NCBI RefSeq assembly: GCF_001279525.1
Contig: NZ_LGDY01000058.1
Span: forward strand, 80,916 to 144,915
Direction: 5' to 3'
DNA length: 64,000 bases
DNA from: Nocardia sp. NRRL S-836
GTDB lineage: Bacteria; Actinomycetota; Actinomycetes; Mycobacteriales; Pseudonocardiaceae
Position numbers and translations under genes: made by a program. The stretch's first letter is position 1. Every line of letters starts with the position of its first letter. Under the pieces are notes generated by a model. The model did not search any database. It saw only the letters and a list, made by a program, of their open reading frames with translations, and was not told where the DNA came from. This document shows, one piece after another, positions 1-9,643 of the stretch.

Positions 1-2
1 GG

Positions 3-65
3 CGGGTGGAGGTGGACACCGCGCCGGGTGAGGGTGCGGTGTTCCGGGTGGTGATCACGCACTGA
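3..65 (+). CDS. C-terminal end of a sensor histidine kinase (partial)
   Basis: The window opens inside a gene; only the last 20 codons are present, ending at TGA 63-65. The residues read VEVDTAPGEGAVFRVVIT. This resembles the last strand of a GHKL ATPase domain (the G-x-G-A-x-F-x-V end of two-component kinases). The assignment is family-level pattern matching on a very short fragment. The start and the partner regulator lie outside the window. Confidence 0.4.
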   Translation, partial: RVEVDTAPGEGAVFRVVITH

Positions 66-224
66 CGCGGCCCGCGGGTGGACCGACCGCGAACGGCCGT
101 GATCACAGCGTCACGTGGTCGGCGTCACGACAGCGCCATTCGGACGAATTTCGCCTTTCGGGGGTAACCCCGGGTCGGTCGCCGAACGATAGCCAGGCGT
201 CCCCGCCTGCCGAAAGTGGTGCCC

Positions 225-887
225 ATGGAGCCGGACCTCGACGGCCTGCTTGAGATCGCCGTTGACGCCCTTGACGAACACGAACGCGGTCAGGTGCTGG
301 CCTGGCTGGCGGGTGCCGTCATCGGGCCAGGGCACACCGAACGACTGGCCCGCGGCGCACGCGATGTCGTGCTGCTGCTGCCCGACCGCCTTGTGGTCGT
401 GCGGCCAGACCCGTTCCAGTCCTGGTCGTACCCGCGTGAGCTGGTGGTGAGCACGCTGTTCGCCGCCGACCACGCGCAGTTCGAGGTCGCCGACGAGCAG
501 ACCAGGGTCGACTGGGAGTTCTGGATCGACAAACGGCTCACCGACTCCGCGCCGTTCATCGAGGCCGTGGAGGCGTGGCTGGTGCCGGAGAAGCCGCCGG
601 GCAAGGGCGGTCTCGCGCTGGGCGTGCTGATCATGACCCTGGTCATCGGCGGCCTCTACTTCGCGGGCGGCGCGTCCGGTCCGTCCGACGGGCCGCTGAA
701 CGCGCGGTCGACGTGCAGCGAGTTCCTGTTCGCCGGTGCCGACCAGCAGCTCGAGATCCTGACGAAGCTGTTCAAGGACGCGGGCAAGGAGGACGAGGTG
801 AAGAACCCGGAGGTGCTGCGCGAGTCGGGGCACCGCTGCGAGGAGAACGGCACGGCGACGCTGGACTCGCTGGTCGGCAACCGCTGA
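225..887 (+). CDS. Hypothetical single-pass membrane protein with two-cysteine extracellular domain
   Basis: Function unknown. From the ATG at 225 the product is about 220 residues. An N-terminal soluble part of about 125 residues is followed by a short basic Pro/Lys stretch, one membrane segment near residues 127-147 (LALGVLIMTLVIGGLYFAG) and a C-terminal domain of about 65 residues with one Cys near each end (TCSEF and HRCEE). That layout resembles the small Cys-bridged domains attached to actinobacterial membrane proteins and is loosely HdeA-like. The ATG is preferred over GTG 216 and GTG 219 because GAAAG lies about 8 bases upstream of it. It stands alone: the preceding gene ends at 65 and the following genes are on the other strand. 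Confidence 0.7.
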   Translation: MEPDLDGLLEIAVDALDEHERGQVLAWLAGAVIGPGHTERLARGARDVVLLLPDRLVVVRPDPFQSWSYPRELVVSTLFAADHAQFEVADEQTRVDWEFWIDKRLTDSAPFIEAVEAWLVPEKPPGKGGLALGVLIMTLVIGGLYFAGGASGPSDGPLNARSTCSEFLFAGADQQLEILTKLFKDAGKEDEVKNPEVLRESGHRCEENGTATLDSLVGNR

Positions 888-892
888 CCGCG

Positions 893-1285
893 CTACGGGC
901 CGGGCGTGCGCCGAGGGAGAGTGCCGGCCACGGCAAGAACTGCGGCGGCGATGAAGCCGTTGTAGTTGTACACGCGCACGGCCTCGAACTCCTCCTGGCT
1001 GAGCAACGCCATGCCCTGCCCCGTGGGGTGGTCCCACCACAGGAACGCGAGCAGGCCCGCCGACGCGACGAGCACGACGACGTCGCGCTGCCACACGGCC
1101 ACGAGCGCGGCCACGGCCACCACGGCGGCCAGCTCGTACCGGGTGGCGACCCGCATCCCGTCGAGCAGCGGCAGCAGCCAGCCCAGGTCCTGCCCGAACG
1201 GCACCGCGACCGGTTCGGCGAACCGGTCGGCCAGGCCGATGGCGACCGCGAGCACCGCGGCCGCCACCGCGACGACCCGGCTCAT
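893..1285 (-). CDS. Small membrane protein coupled to the AftA-like gene
   Basis: A 130-residue protein with about four hydrophobic segments and no motif I recognise. Its ATG (1283-1285) overlaps the stop of the upstream arabinofuranosyltransferase gene in an ATGA arrangement, so the two are probably translationally coupled. Coupling suggests a role in the same envelope pathway, but nothing in the protein itself shows this. It ends 5 bases from the convergent membrane-protein gene. Confidence 0.7.
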   Translation of the reverse strand: MSRVVAVAAAVLAVAIGLADRFAEPVAVPFGQDLGWLLPLLDGMRVATRYELAAVVAVAALVAVWQRDVVVLVASAGLLAFLWWDHPTGQGMALLSQEEFEAVRVYNYNGFIAAAVLAVAGTLPRRTPGP

Positions 1286-2931
1286 CCGCCCGGCCGGTGT
1301 GGCAGCTCGCCCGGCCGTGGCGCGTCCTTCGCCAAGCCCGGCAACAGGTCCCGGTACTCCTTGAACCCCGAGGCGCACTCCACGCCGAGCGTCTTCACGT
1401 ACGCCGGACACGTGCCGTCGGGCTGTCGTGTGAGGTGCGAGGCCAACGCGAGCATGCCCAGTGAGTTGTCCGAACGCGGCATGTACCGGTCGCCGACCGC
1501 CGAGCCGACCATCGCGATCAGCACGACCATGCCCGCCAGCGCGGCGATCCGCAGCGACCGCGCGCCCAGCCACGGCCGCAGCTTCGGCACGTTCTCCAGC
1601 CGCTGCACACCGAAGTAGAGCGCGAAACCGCACAGCAGCAACATGCTGTAGAGCAGCTCGCTGGTGCTGCGCGGGTAGAGCTGCACGGCGTCGCGGCCGT
1701 ACATCGTGGAGGCGTAGTAGAACCGGACGACCCACGCGCCGGCGAACAGGCTCGTGAGCAGGATGACGGCGGTCCGGTTGCGCCCCACGGCGATCGCGGC
1801 GGCGAGACCGACGAGCGCGATGATCGTGAACAGGCCCACCCCGCCCAGCTCGCCCGGCGGTGGCCACGGCCCCGGCAGCGCGCCGGGCATGTCGCCGCGG
1901 GTCATGGCGATGTAGGTGGGTTCGGCGTAGACGTCGAAGTAGAAGTAGCGGTCCGTCATGCCACCCGACGCGGACAGGATGTTGTACAGGTGGATGAACG
2001 ACACCAGCACGAACGTCGTCGTCGTGACCGCGATGAGCGTGAGGCCACGCCATAGGCCCGTGCGCCACGGGAACACCACAAGGGCCGCAACGACAACACC
2101 CGGTGCCGACCACACGAACCAGCCCGAGTAGATCAGGAACACCACACCGAGCACGGCACCGATCCCGATGCCGCGCACCACGATGTCGCGGTAGGTGAGC
2201 CGGTCCGCCCTGCGCAGGCGTTGCAACAGGAACAGCACCACCGGCACCAGCACGACGAGCATCAGGTTCGCGTAGACCTTGTACGGCTCGATGAGCACCA
2301 TGCTCGGCACCACGCCCAGCACCAGCGCCCACATCGGCCGCAGCACCAGCCGCCACGCCAGGTACGCGACCGGGCCGAACAGCGCCGTGCCGAGGATCTG
2401 CACGACCTTCAACGAATGTTCCGGCGTGCTGCCCACCAGCTCGCTGTACCAGGCCATGGCGTGGATGAAGCCCGGCGGATAGCTCCACGGCATCTCGCCG
2501 GTCTTGACGAGCGCACGGGCCCAGTCGATCACGACCCCCGCGTCGCCGTAGATCGCGTACAGCCCGTACGTGGTGCCGCGCAACGCCACCACCACCGCAC
2601 CCGCCAGCAACGCGCTGAACAACCCCGCCGCCGCGGCGGCCGCAAGCCGTTCGACGACGTGCGCGTACCGCACCCGTGCCGCGACGACGACCGCGACCAG
2701 CACGGCCAGCGCGACCAACGCGAACCGCAGCTGCAGGCCCGCCAGTCCGCTGACCTGGCCCACCCGGTCCAGCGGGTCGACCTCGACCCCGCGCGCCCAC
2801 ACCACCAGCACCGCCGCAGCACCGACCGAGGTGACCACCTCGCCCGCGATGAGCGGCCATCTTCGCCTTCTCCGCGGCCGGACCGGGTCGGCGACGACCA
2901 GGTCGGGCAGCGTCAGTTCAACGGTCAACAT
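1282..2931 (-). CDS. aftA: Galactan 5-O-arabinofuranosyltransferase (AftA-type GT-C enzyme)
   Basis: AftA transfers the first arabinofuranose from decaprenyl-phosphoryl-arabinose onto the galactan chain during arabinogalactan synthesis, at the outer face of the membrane. The 549-residue product has roughly a dozen hydrophobic spans. It carries stretches I associate with this family: an IYGDAG...IDWARA loop after the first spans, a DRYFYFDVYAEPTYIA segment and a GDMPGALPGPWPPPGELGG loop, followed by FYYASTMYGRDAVQLYPRSTS. The ATG at 2931 is chosen because it follows a GAGGAAG stretch and gives a conventional short cytoplasmic N-terminus; a longer reading from 3126 adds a non-membrane leader. 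Family recognition is fairly secure; the exact acceptor is inferred from the family. Confidence 0.8.
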   Translation of the reverse strand: MLTVELTLPDLVVADPVRPRRRRRWPLIAGEVVTSVGAAAVLVVWARGVEVDPLDRVGQVSGLAGLQLRFALVALAVLVAVVVAARVRYAHVVERLAAAAAAGLFSALLAGAVVVALRGTTYGLYAIYGDAGVVIDWARALVKTGEMPWSYPPGFIHAMAWYSELVGSTPEHSLKVVQILGTALFGPVAYLAWRLVLRPMWALVLGVVPSMVLIEPYKVYANLMLVVLVPVVLFLLQRLRRADRLTYRDIVVRGIGIGAVLGVVFLIYSGWFVWSAPGVVVAALVVFPWRTGLWRGLTLIAVTTTTFVLVSFIHLYNILSASGGMTDRYFYFDVYAEPTYIAMTRGDMPGALPGPWPPPGELGGVGLFTIIALVGLAAAIAVGRNRTAVILLTSLFAGAWVVRFYYASTMYGRDAVQLYPRSTSELLYSMLLLCGFALYFGVQRLENVPKLRPWLGARSLRIAALAGMVVLIAMVGSAVGDRYMPRSDNSLGMLALASHLTRQPDGTCPAYVKTLGVECASGFKEYRDLLPGLAKDAPRPGELPHRPGG

Positions 2932-3183
2932 CCCCAGGTCACTTCCTCGCCTGAGCGCTCCCCAGCGCTGTTCCAGCAGGAAGAGGACGGGCTTTCCCCC
3001 GTGAACGCACCGCGCCGCCACGCGGGAGGTCCCAGACTCCCAGGGCGCGATCAGTGGTGCCACATTCCCCCACGGTCGAGGGTAGCGGTGCCGCGCCGCA
3101 CAGGTGCACGCGGGCTCACACCTCAAATAGATGATGATGGTAATCTAAACGAGCCCGCCCCCTCGACCCGAACGGACAACCCC
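2932..3183. promoter_or_regulatory. Divergent promoter region between aftA and the SDR gene
   Basis: A 252-base gap between divergent genes. The SDR-proximal end is distinctly AT-richer than its surroundings. It contains TAGAT-N10-ATCTA at 3128-3147, an inverted pair of the kind bound by TetR repressors; the TetR gene at 3852-4412 is a candidate binder. The promoter placement is inferred from gene orientation only. Confidence 0.35.
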
Positions 3184-3855
3184 GTGGAACTCAGCACCGC
3201 CGTAGCCGTCGTGACCGGCGCGAACCGCGGCTTCGGCCGCGCGCTCGCCGCCCAACTGCTCGAACGCGGCGCCAAGGTGTACGCGACCGCCCGCCGCCCG
3301 GAAAACGTCGACCTGCCCGGCGCCGAACCCCTCTACCTCGACGTCACCAAGCCGGACTCGATCGCCGCGGCGGCCGCTGCCGCCTCCGACGCCACGCTGC
3401 TCGTGAACAACGCCGGCATCTCGACGCACACCCACCTCACCGACGGCGACCTCGACGCCATCCGCCTGGAGATGGACACGCACTACTACGGCCCGCTCGC
3501 CACCACCCGCGCGTTCGCCCCGGTCATCGCGGCGAACGGTGGTGGCGGAATCCTGAACGTGCTCTCGGTGCTGTCCTGGGCGCACCTGCCCGGCTACGGC
3601 GCCTACGCCGCGGCCAAGGCGGCGGCCTGGGCGTTGACCAACGCCACCCGCGGCGACCTCGCGGACAAGGGCATCCAGGTCAGCGGCCTGCACGTGGCGT
3701 ACATGGACACCGACATGGCGTCCTACGTGCCGCAGGAGAACAAGACCTCGCCCGCGGAGGTCGCCAGGATCGCGCTGGACGGCTTCGCGGCGGGCCTGCC
3801 GGAGATCATCGCCGACGACTTCACCCGGTCGGTGAAAGCCGGCCTGGCCGCCTAG
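3184..3855 (+). CDS. Short-chain dehydrogenase/reductase
   Basis: A 223-residue classical SDR, an NAD(P)-dependent oxidoreductase. Visible motifs are the cofactor loop TGANRGFG near residue 12, NNAG near residue 75, and the catalytic Ser, Tyr and Lys in LSVLSW and YGAYAAAK. The GTG at 3184 gives the usual SDR N-terminus, with the first beta strand (TAVAVVTGA) starting at residue 5. The final codons overlap by 4 bases the stop of the convergent TetR gene. Its substrate cannot be read from the sequence; the adjacent TetR protein is the likely regulator. Confidence 0.85.
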   Translation: MELSTAVAVVTGANRGFGRALAAQLLERGAKVYATARRPENVDLPGAEPLYLDVTKPDSIAAAAAAASDATLLVNNAGISTHTHLTDGDLDAIRLEMDTHYYGPLATTRAFAPVIAANGGGGILNVLSVLSWAHLPGYGAYAAAKAAAWALTNATRGDLADKGIQVSGLHVAYMDTDMASYVPQENKTSPAEVARIALDGFAAGLPEIIADDFTRSVKAGLAA

Positions 3856-4412
3856 CCGTTCCGCCGGGCCGTGAGCGCCGCCGCGACGGTGCCGAGCACC
3901 TCGTCGGACAACGGCGTGCCGTTCGTGGCGCGCGCCAACGAGATCGCACCGACCAAAGTGGACAGTTCGAGCACGGCCCGGCCGCGGTCGCCGTCGAGAC
4001 CGGTCAGGAACCGCAGCATGTCCTCGACCCCCCGGGAGTACGCCTCGCGGATGGGCGCGTCCTGCGGCGAGTGCGCCACCTCGGTTGCCAGGGCGGCGTT
4101 CGCGCACCCCTCCCCCGCCGCGTCGCGGTGCTCGGGCGACAGGTACTGCCGGACGAACCGCTCGCGGCCGTCCTCCTCGTCGGCGAAGTGGGCCTGCCGC
4201 GCCGCCACCGACTCGAAGGCCTCGGTGGCGGCGATCGCGAGCAGCTCGTCTTTGGAGGCGAAGTGCCGGTAGAACCCGCCGTGGCTCAGGCCGGCGGCCG
4301 CCATGACGTCCTGCACGCTGATCGCGCTGCCGCGTTCGCGCAGGAGCCTGGCGGTGGCCCGCACGATCTCCTCGCGGTGCCGGGCGGCGTCAGCCCGTGA
4401 AGCTCGTCCCAC
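3852..4412 (-). CDS. TetR-family transcriptional regulator
   Basis: A 186-residue TetR regulator. The N-terminal helix-turn-helix is clear (SVQDVMAAAGLSHGGFYRHFASKDEL, residues about 33-58 taken as a whole). The C-terminal ligand domain carries a Cys in EGCANAAL, as in AcrR/YxaF-type regulators of oxidoreductase genes. It is convergent with and overlaps the SDR gene by 4 bases. Regulation of that SDR gene is plausible from proximity but unproven. Confidence 0.85.
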   Translation of the reverse strand: MGRASRADAARHREEIVRATARLLRERGSAISVQDVMAAAGLSHGGFYRHFASKDELLAIAATEAFESVAARQAHFADEEDGRERFVRQYLSPEHRDAAGEGCANAALATEVAHSPQDAPIREAYSRGVEDMLRFLTGLDGDRGRAVLELSTLVGAISLARATNGTPLSDEVLGTVAAALTARRNG

Positions 4413-4468
4413 ACCGCCACGATACCCCGCAAAGATGACGGCCGACCGCTATCGAGCTCGTCCTGAGG

Positions 4469-7400
4469 TCAGGGCCGCAGAGTCCGCACCGCCGCCAACC
4501 GGTTCTTGACGTTGTCGGTGAGCCGCTTCAACCCGAGCAACTCCAGCACGGCACGCTGCAGCGCCTCCTCGCCGAGGTGCTGCTCTCGTGCGGCGACGTG
4601 GTCGAACAGCGCCGCCAGCTCGGCCGGGGGCACTTCGTCGAGAGATCGCGGCCCCAGCTGACGGGTGCGCACCTCCGGTTGGCCTGGCAGCCGGTACGTC
4701 CGCGGTTTGACACCGCTTTCACCAAGCGGGTTGTCCTCGATCAACTCTCCCGTGCGCACCGCGTACGAGATCGCCTTGTTCAGCTCGGCCGCGACCGTTT
4801 TGGTGACGCGGACCGCACCGGACGCGCGAACGTATGCCGTGTGCAGGCGGCTGCCGAGCACCGGCCCCTCAGCCTCGACGAGGCGGAGGAGGCCGCTGAG
4901 CACGTCTTGACGCGTGGCATCGCCGAGCTGGACGACGGTTCCCCCATACTGCTCATAGGCGGCCAGAACGACGTCGGCCGCGGCTTCTCGGTCCACCTCC
5001 TGCTCGTCGGTCACCGGCCGGTGTTCGACCTGTCCCGCGATGGCCTGCCACTCGTCGTCCACCTCGGACCGGGCAGGTTCCCGCACAACCGGTTCGGGCG
5101 TGAGCACCACCTCCGCGGGCGGCGCCACCACAGCCGCGGCCTGAGGCGGCATTGCCTCAACGCGTGGGGACTGCGTCGGTACCGCCGCGACGGCAGGGAT
5201 GTCGGCTTCCGGCGTCCACCCGGACGGATGGATGTCCAGTTGGTGCAACGCGTCCCACAACCGCGCCAGCACAGCGGGCCGGTCCACGTAGAACTCGGAC
5301 TCGCGAATGCGGAAGAAGGTCCAGCCGCACCTTTCCAGATCGCGTTGCCGTGCGAGATCGCGCTCGTACGCGTCCGGTCCGTGCCACGCGTCGCCGTCGC
5401 ACTCGACCGCCAGCCTCGCCTTGGCGCCGACGACCACGAGGTCGATGCGGTAGCTCTCGGCAGGGAACTGCGGCACGACGCTGTACCCGCGATCGACGAG
5501 GCGGTTGAACACCCGCTGCTCGAACAACGAGTCGAACGGCTCCACCCTGCGGTCGTCCGGCACGACCGAACGCCTGTCCTCACCCGCGCCGTCCGCACGC
5601 CCGGACAAGGCGTAGCAGTAGTCCAACAGCTGGAACCGCATGTCCTCGCGGTTGCCCAGGTCGGACAGGCGCAGTGAGTGGAACACCCACATCTGGTCCT
5701 TGGCACGCGACGCGGCCACGTTGTAGCGCTGGACGTACATGTCCTGGGTGAGCGAGGAGATCCGCACGCCCGGTTCCGGCGCCTTCACCATCGACAGGAA
5801 CATCACGTTGCGCTCGGAGCCCTGGAAGTCCGCGGAGTCACCGCACCGGAGATCGCGGGCCTTCCACTCCTCCGGCGGGATGCGCTCCAGCAACCGCTTC
5901 TCGATGCGCTTCGCCTGAGCGCGGCCGAGCAGTGACACGACGCCGAACGTCAGGCCGTCGTAGCGGGGGTCCGCGATGCACTTCTCGATCTGGTCGACGA
6001 TCGCGTCCGCCTCGGCGGGATTGACCTTGTCGGTCACGCCGCGCTCGTAGCCGTTGTCCAGGAACACCGGCTTGATCGGCTCCAGGCGGTCAGCTCCGTA
6101 CTGGCGCACGGGCACCAGGCGAATGCCATCGGGCTCGTACGCGATCCGGTTCGAGAAACCGATGATCTCGGGCACGCACCGCCGGTGCTCGACGAGCGTG
6201 ATCATGCCCTCGAACCGCATCTTCGCCTCGTCGAAGAGGCTGCGCTTGGGCTCCTGCCACGACGCGCGGTGCGGGTCGTCCCACAGGTACTGTTCGGCGA
6301 GGTCGCGCAACTGTTGCTGGTCGGTGCCGACAGCGGACGGCGAGACCTGCTTGTCGTCGCCGATGACGACGATCTTCGGTGCGAGGAACTGCAGGAACGT
6401 GGCTTCGAGCCCTGCCTGCGAGGCCTCGTCCACCACCACCACGTCGAACATGTCCGGCTGGACGCGGAACTGTTCGGCGATCCGGTAGACGGGCATGATC
6501 CACACCGGCACGGCGGGCCGGCAGCGACCCATGGCCGCCCTGATGTCGGCTCGGCGCTGGTTCGCGTAGACACCGGTGCCCTTGCCCAGCAGCTTCACCA
6601 GCTGGGCGTACTGGAGCAGATCGGCGCGCGCCCTGCCGGACAACCGTTCCGGCGACACGGCGTGGCCCCACGCCCGTTCGGCGGCCAGCTGCTCGACACG
6701 GCGGCGCACCTGTTCCTCGACGTTCAGCATCTCGGTCTGCAGGGCGTTCACGTCCTCGTCGCCGCGGTTGAGGACCCACGCCCTCGCGACGGCCCACGAC
6801 CAGGCCGCGTCCCACCCCGCCAGCCTCTCCGTCCACGCAGGATCACGCGGGTCGCTCGAGATGGCCTGGTACACCTGGGGCAGTGCCTGGGCGAACGCGG
6901 CCGCGACCTCGTCACGACGCCGCGTCAGCTCGGCGACCTCGGTCAGCCGCACCAGCCGGTGATGTGCGACCGCGTACGCCTCGTGGTCGCGTTCCTCCGC
7001 GGCTTGCGCGAGGTGTTTGACGCACGGTGCGGCATCACCCCACTGCGCCACGTCCGAAGTGGTTCGCACGACCTCCAGCAACGGCAACGTCGCGGCGGTG
7101 CGCGCGTCGGAAGCGGCGGCCGCGTCGACCAGCCGCGCGTAGGTCTGCACGGCGCCGAGGTCGGTCCAGTTGGGCCGTGGGAGAGCAAGTCCGGCGAGAC
7201 CGCGTTCCTCTGCTTCGAGCGCTTCACCCAGCGCCAGCACCCGGCGCAACTGCTCCAGCTCGGTCACGTGCCACTGGAGGCGTTCGCTCAGAGTGTCCTC
7301 GGCGGGAACGTGCACCGAGTCGGGCCACGCCCGGTCGAGGGCCTCCAGCACCCGGCTGCCGTCAGCCCATATCAGGAACAGGTCGAGCTGTGCGGCACCG

Positions 7401-9643
7401 GTGGGCGGGACACCGTTGACCCGTACCGCCTGGAACAACGGCTGCGCCTGCTTCACCGCCTTGGGCGCGAACGCCCCGATCTTGGGCGACCCGTCGGGGT
7501 TGACCTTGAGCGTGCCACCGTCGCCGACGTGTGCGCGCAGCGATCCCGCCAGTGCGACGAGGACCCCCATGTCGGCAGGGTCGACCCGCACGTCGGTGAG
7601 CGGGCCCAGCCGGTCGACCAGTGGGCGGACGCGCTCGATCAGCTGGGCGATCTGGTGACCGCGCGACCTCCAGAGGTTCGCGCGACCCGACAGCACCTCC
7701 GCCAGCGCGTCGTTCATCCACGTCTCGCGTCGCCGGGACAGGTCCTCCGCTTCCCGCGCGAACCCGTTGAGCCGTTGCCGCAGCACGGTTCGGGTGGCCT
7801 GGTCGAGGCGCCGTACACCGTCGAACGCGTCGTGCCGGGTGAGACTGCCGTGTCCCTCCTCCGCCGCGATGGCCCGCTGTTCAGCGGTCACCAAGCCGAA
7901 GAACTCCTCCGGCGTGGGGACGTCGGCGAGGTTCAGCAGTTTGAGCCGAGACTCCGGCTCGTCGGCGTTCAGCGCGTCGTCCACCACACCGCGGTGCCAG
8001 GCAACGACATCCGTCGACGGCAGCGGTGACGGTGCGGCTTCCCCGACCTCGACGAGATCGGCCAGCCAGCCGAACCGCTGCCGCTCGGCTTCCAAGCGCT
8101 GCGCGATGGCGGCCAGCGTGCCGCGGTAGACCGCGACGTCGTACTCGGTGACCTCCCTGGTCCGCGCATCGAGGAGCCGCCGGTGCAAGCCGGCACGGCG
8201 CAGGCGGAGCTCCTCGATCGCCGCCGTGTGTTCGTCAACGGCCCTCCGAGCCGCCTCGGCGTCGTACTCGCTGGCCACGTGGCTGATCCGCTCGACGGCG
8301 ACCTTGAGGTCCGCCAGATCGGAGCGCGAGGAGCCGACGACCGACACGGCCAGCGGCGCGATGGCCTCCGGCAGCTTCGCCCGCACCTCCTTCAACGCGC
8401 GATCGGTGTGCGCGGTCACGAGTACGCGCTTGCCCTGTGCGAGCAGGTGCGACAGGAGCGCGGCGACGGTGTGGGTCTTGCCGGTTCCCGGTGGTCCCTG
8501 CACGAGGACCTGTGCCTTCGCGTCGACCTGGGTCAGAACGCGCAGCTGCTGATCGTTGACCGGCAGGGGCAGGAACGGCTCGGCGTCGAGCTCGACCAGC
8601 GCGCCGGTCGCGAGCGACCTCTCCGCGGCCGGCCGGTGGTCCGGGTCGACGAGCGGGAGCAGCCCGTCCGGCACGACGCCGGACTCGCCGATCTGGCCGG
8701 CCACCGAGTCGAGGATGTCGACGATCCCCTGCCGGGACCGACGGCGAAGGACAACCGCGGGGGCGAACGCCGCCACCGCGTGCGCGCCCGGCTTCTGCGG
8801 TTCGTCCTCGTCGAGGTACGTGGCTTCGGCGTCGAGGGCGTGCACCAACCGGCGCAGCACACCGCCCACTTCTTCACGGCACAGCACAGCCGCGGTGACC
8901 TCGCTGGCCTCGTTCCTGATCTGCACCACGTGCTGCGGGTTGGCCACCCGCCCTGGATCGACCATGTCGAGCTCGATGTTCAGGCCCTCGGCGGTCTCCG
9001 CGTGGTGGAGGGTCAACCGGCCGGTCTCGTCGTCGAAGCGGATCACAGCGGGCACCGTGGCAAGGTGACGGCGCACCGCGTAGTGCCCAGGGGGCGCCCA
9101 TGACAAGCACCCGACGCCTACGACCAGCTCCAGTTCCTCAGCATGCCCTGCGGCGGTGACGTAAGCGGTGAACAGCTCGTTGTAGACGTCGCGTGCCGGT
9201 CGGTCGTTCCTCTCCCGCTCGGCCCACGTGGTCCAGAGGGACTCCCAGCCGGAATGCGCTTCCCGGATGCCTGGCGCGTCCTCGAGCGCGGTGAGCTGCG
9301 GCTCCTCGCCGATCGTGGAACGCAGCCGAGGTGCCGCGTCGGGATCGTCCCACTCCCCGTCCAGCCAGGGCTTCAGCTCGGCATCAGGCTCCGGCGGGTC
9401 TTGGTGCGCGACACGTTCCACGGTGAGCAAAGAGCCCCCGGCCTCGAACACCGCGTCATGGTGCGCCGGGTGAACAGCAGGGTGCTCCGGCAACCGCCCG
9501 AACCACAACACCGACGCGTAGCTGTCGGTCGTACGAGCCGGGTTGGACTTGAGCTGCTGGCTGCGGGCGAGGAACTGGAACAGCCGCACCGCTCGATCAA
9601 CCGTCTTGTCCTGCTGACCTCGAGCGGCCCCACCGTTCGCCAC
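4469..9643 (-). CDS. Very large SF1 helicase fused to a PD-(D/E)XK/Vsr-like endonuclease
   Basis: A 1,724-residue multidomain protein. It has an N-terminal region of unknown fold, a UPF1-like superfamily 1 helicase core with Walker A GPPGTGKTHT near residue 385, a long helical insertion, Walker B DEASQAG near 1071 and later helicase motifs (GDDKQVSPS, EHRRCVPEI, DFQGSERNV, VAASRAKDQ). Next comes a Vsr/DUF559-like nuclease near 1390-1470 (RIDLVV...LAVECDGDAWHG), then a DUF3320-like C-terminal domain. This architecture (helicase plus Vsr-like nuclease) is common among antiphage and DNA-repair candidates. GTG 9643 is chosen because AAAAGGGGG lies 7-8 bases upstream; GTG 9664 would add seven residues. 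It is a single gene with no overlapping partner. Confidence 0.85.
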   Translation of the reverse strand: MANGGAARGQQDKTVDRAVRLFQFLARSQQLKSNPARTTDSYASVLWFGRLPEHPAVHPAHHDAVFEAGGSLLTVERVAHQDPPEPDAELKPWLDGEWDDPDAAPRLRSTIGEEPQLTALEDAPGIREAHSGWESLWTTWAERERNDRPARDVYNELFTAYVTAAGHAEELELVVGVGCLSWAPPGHYAVRRHLATVPAVIRFDDETGRLTLHHAETAEGLNIELDMVDPGRVANPQHVVQIRNEASEVTAAVLCREEVGGVLRRLVHALDAEATYLDEDEPQKPGAHAVAAFAPAVVLRRRSRQGIVDILDSVAGQIGESGVVPDGLLPLVDPDHRPAAERSLATGALVELDAEPFLPLPVNDQQLRVLTQVDAKAQVLVQGPPGTGKTHTVAALLSHLLAQGKRVLVTAHTDRALKEVRAKLPEAIAPLAVSVVGSSRSDLADLKVAVERISHVASEYDAEAARRAVDEHTAAIEELRLRRAGLHRRLLDARTREVTEYDVAVYRGTLAAIAQRLEAERQRFGWLADLVEVGEAAPSPLPSTDVVAWHRGVVDDALNADEPESRLKLLNLADVPTPEEFFGLVTAEQRAIAAEEGHGSLTRHDAFDGVRRLDQATRTVLRQRLNGFAREAEDLSRRRETWMNDALAEVLSGRANLWRSRGHQIAQLIERVRPLVDRLGPLTDVRVDPADMGVLVALAGSLRAHVGDGGTLKVNPDGSPKIGAFAPKAVKQAQPLFQAVRVNGVPPTGAAQLDLFLIWADGSRVLEALDRAWPDSVHVPAEDTLSERLQWHVTELEQLRRVLALGEALEAEERGLAGLALPRPNWTDLGAVQTYARLVDAAAASDARTAATLPLLEVVRTTSDVAQWGDAAPCVKHLAQAAEERDHEAYAVAHHRLVRLTEVAELTRRRDEVAAAFAQALPQVYQAISSDPRDPAWTERLAGWDAAWSWAVARAWVLNRGDEDVNALQTEMLNVEEQVRRRVEQLAAERAWGHAVSPERLSGRARADLLQYAQLVKLLGKGTGVYANQRRADIRAAMGRCRPAVPVWIMPVYRIAEQFRVQPDMFDVVVVDEASQAGLEATFLQFLAPKIVVIGDDKQVSPSAVGTDQQQLRDLAEQYLWDDPHRASWQEPKRSLFDEAKMRFEGMITLVEHRRCVPEIIGFSNRIAYEPDGIRLVPVRQYGADRLEPIKPVFLDNGYERGVTDKVNPAEADAIVDQIEKCIADPRYDGLTFGVVSLLGRAQAKRIEKRLLERIPPEEWKARDLRCGDSADFQGSERNVMFLSMVKAPEPGVRISSLTQDMYVQRYNVAASRAKDQMWVFHSLRLSDLGNREDMRFQLLDYCYALSGRADGAGEDRRSVVPDDRRVEPFDSLFEQRVFNRLVDRGYSVVPQFPAESYRIDLVVVGAKARLAVECDGDAWHGPDAYERDLARQRDLERCGWTFFRIRESEFYVDRPAVLARLWDALHQLDIHPSGWTPEADIPAVAAVPTQSPRVEAMPPQAAAVVAPPAEVVLTPEPVVREPARSEVDDEWQAIAGQVEHRPVTDEQEVDREAAADVVLAAYEQYGGTVVQLGDATRQDVLSGLLRLVEAEGPVLGSRLHTAYVRASGAVRVTKTVAAELNKAISYAVRTGELIEDNPLGESGVKPRTYRLPGQPEVRTRQLGPRSLDEVPPAELAALFDHVAAREQHLGEEALQRAVLELLGLKRLTDNVKNRLAAVRTLRP

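Noticed and set aside
111..1094. Long open frame on the minus strand opposite the first membrane-protein gene
   Set aside because: It is Arg/Ala/Gly/Pro-rich without domains, a shadow frame of high-GC coding sequence; the plus-strand gene has a membrane span and a sensible start.
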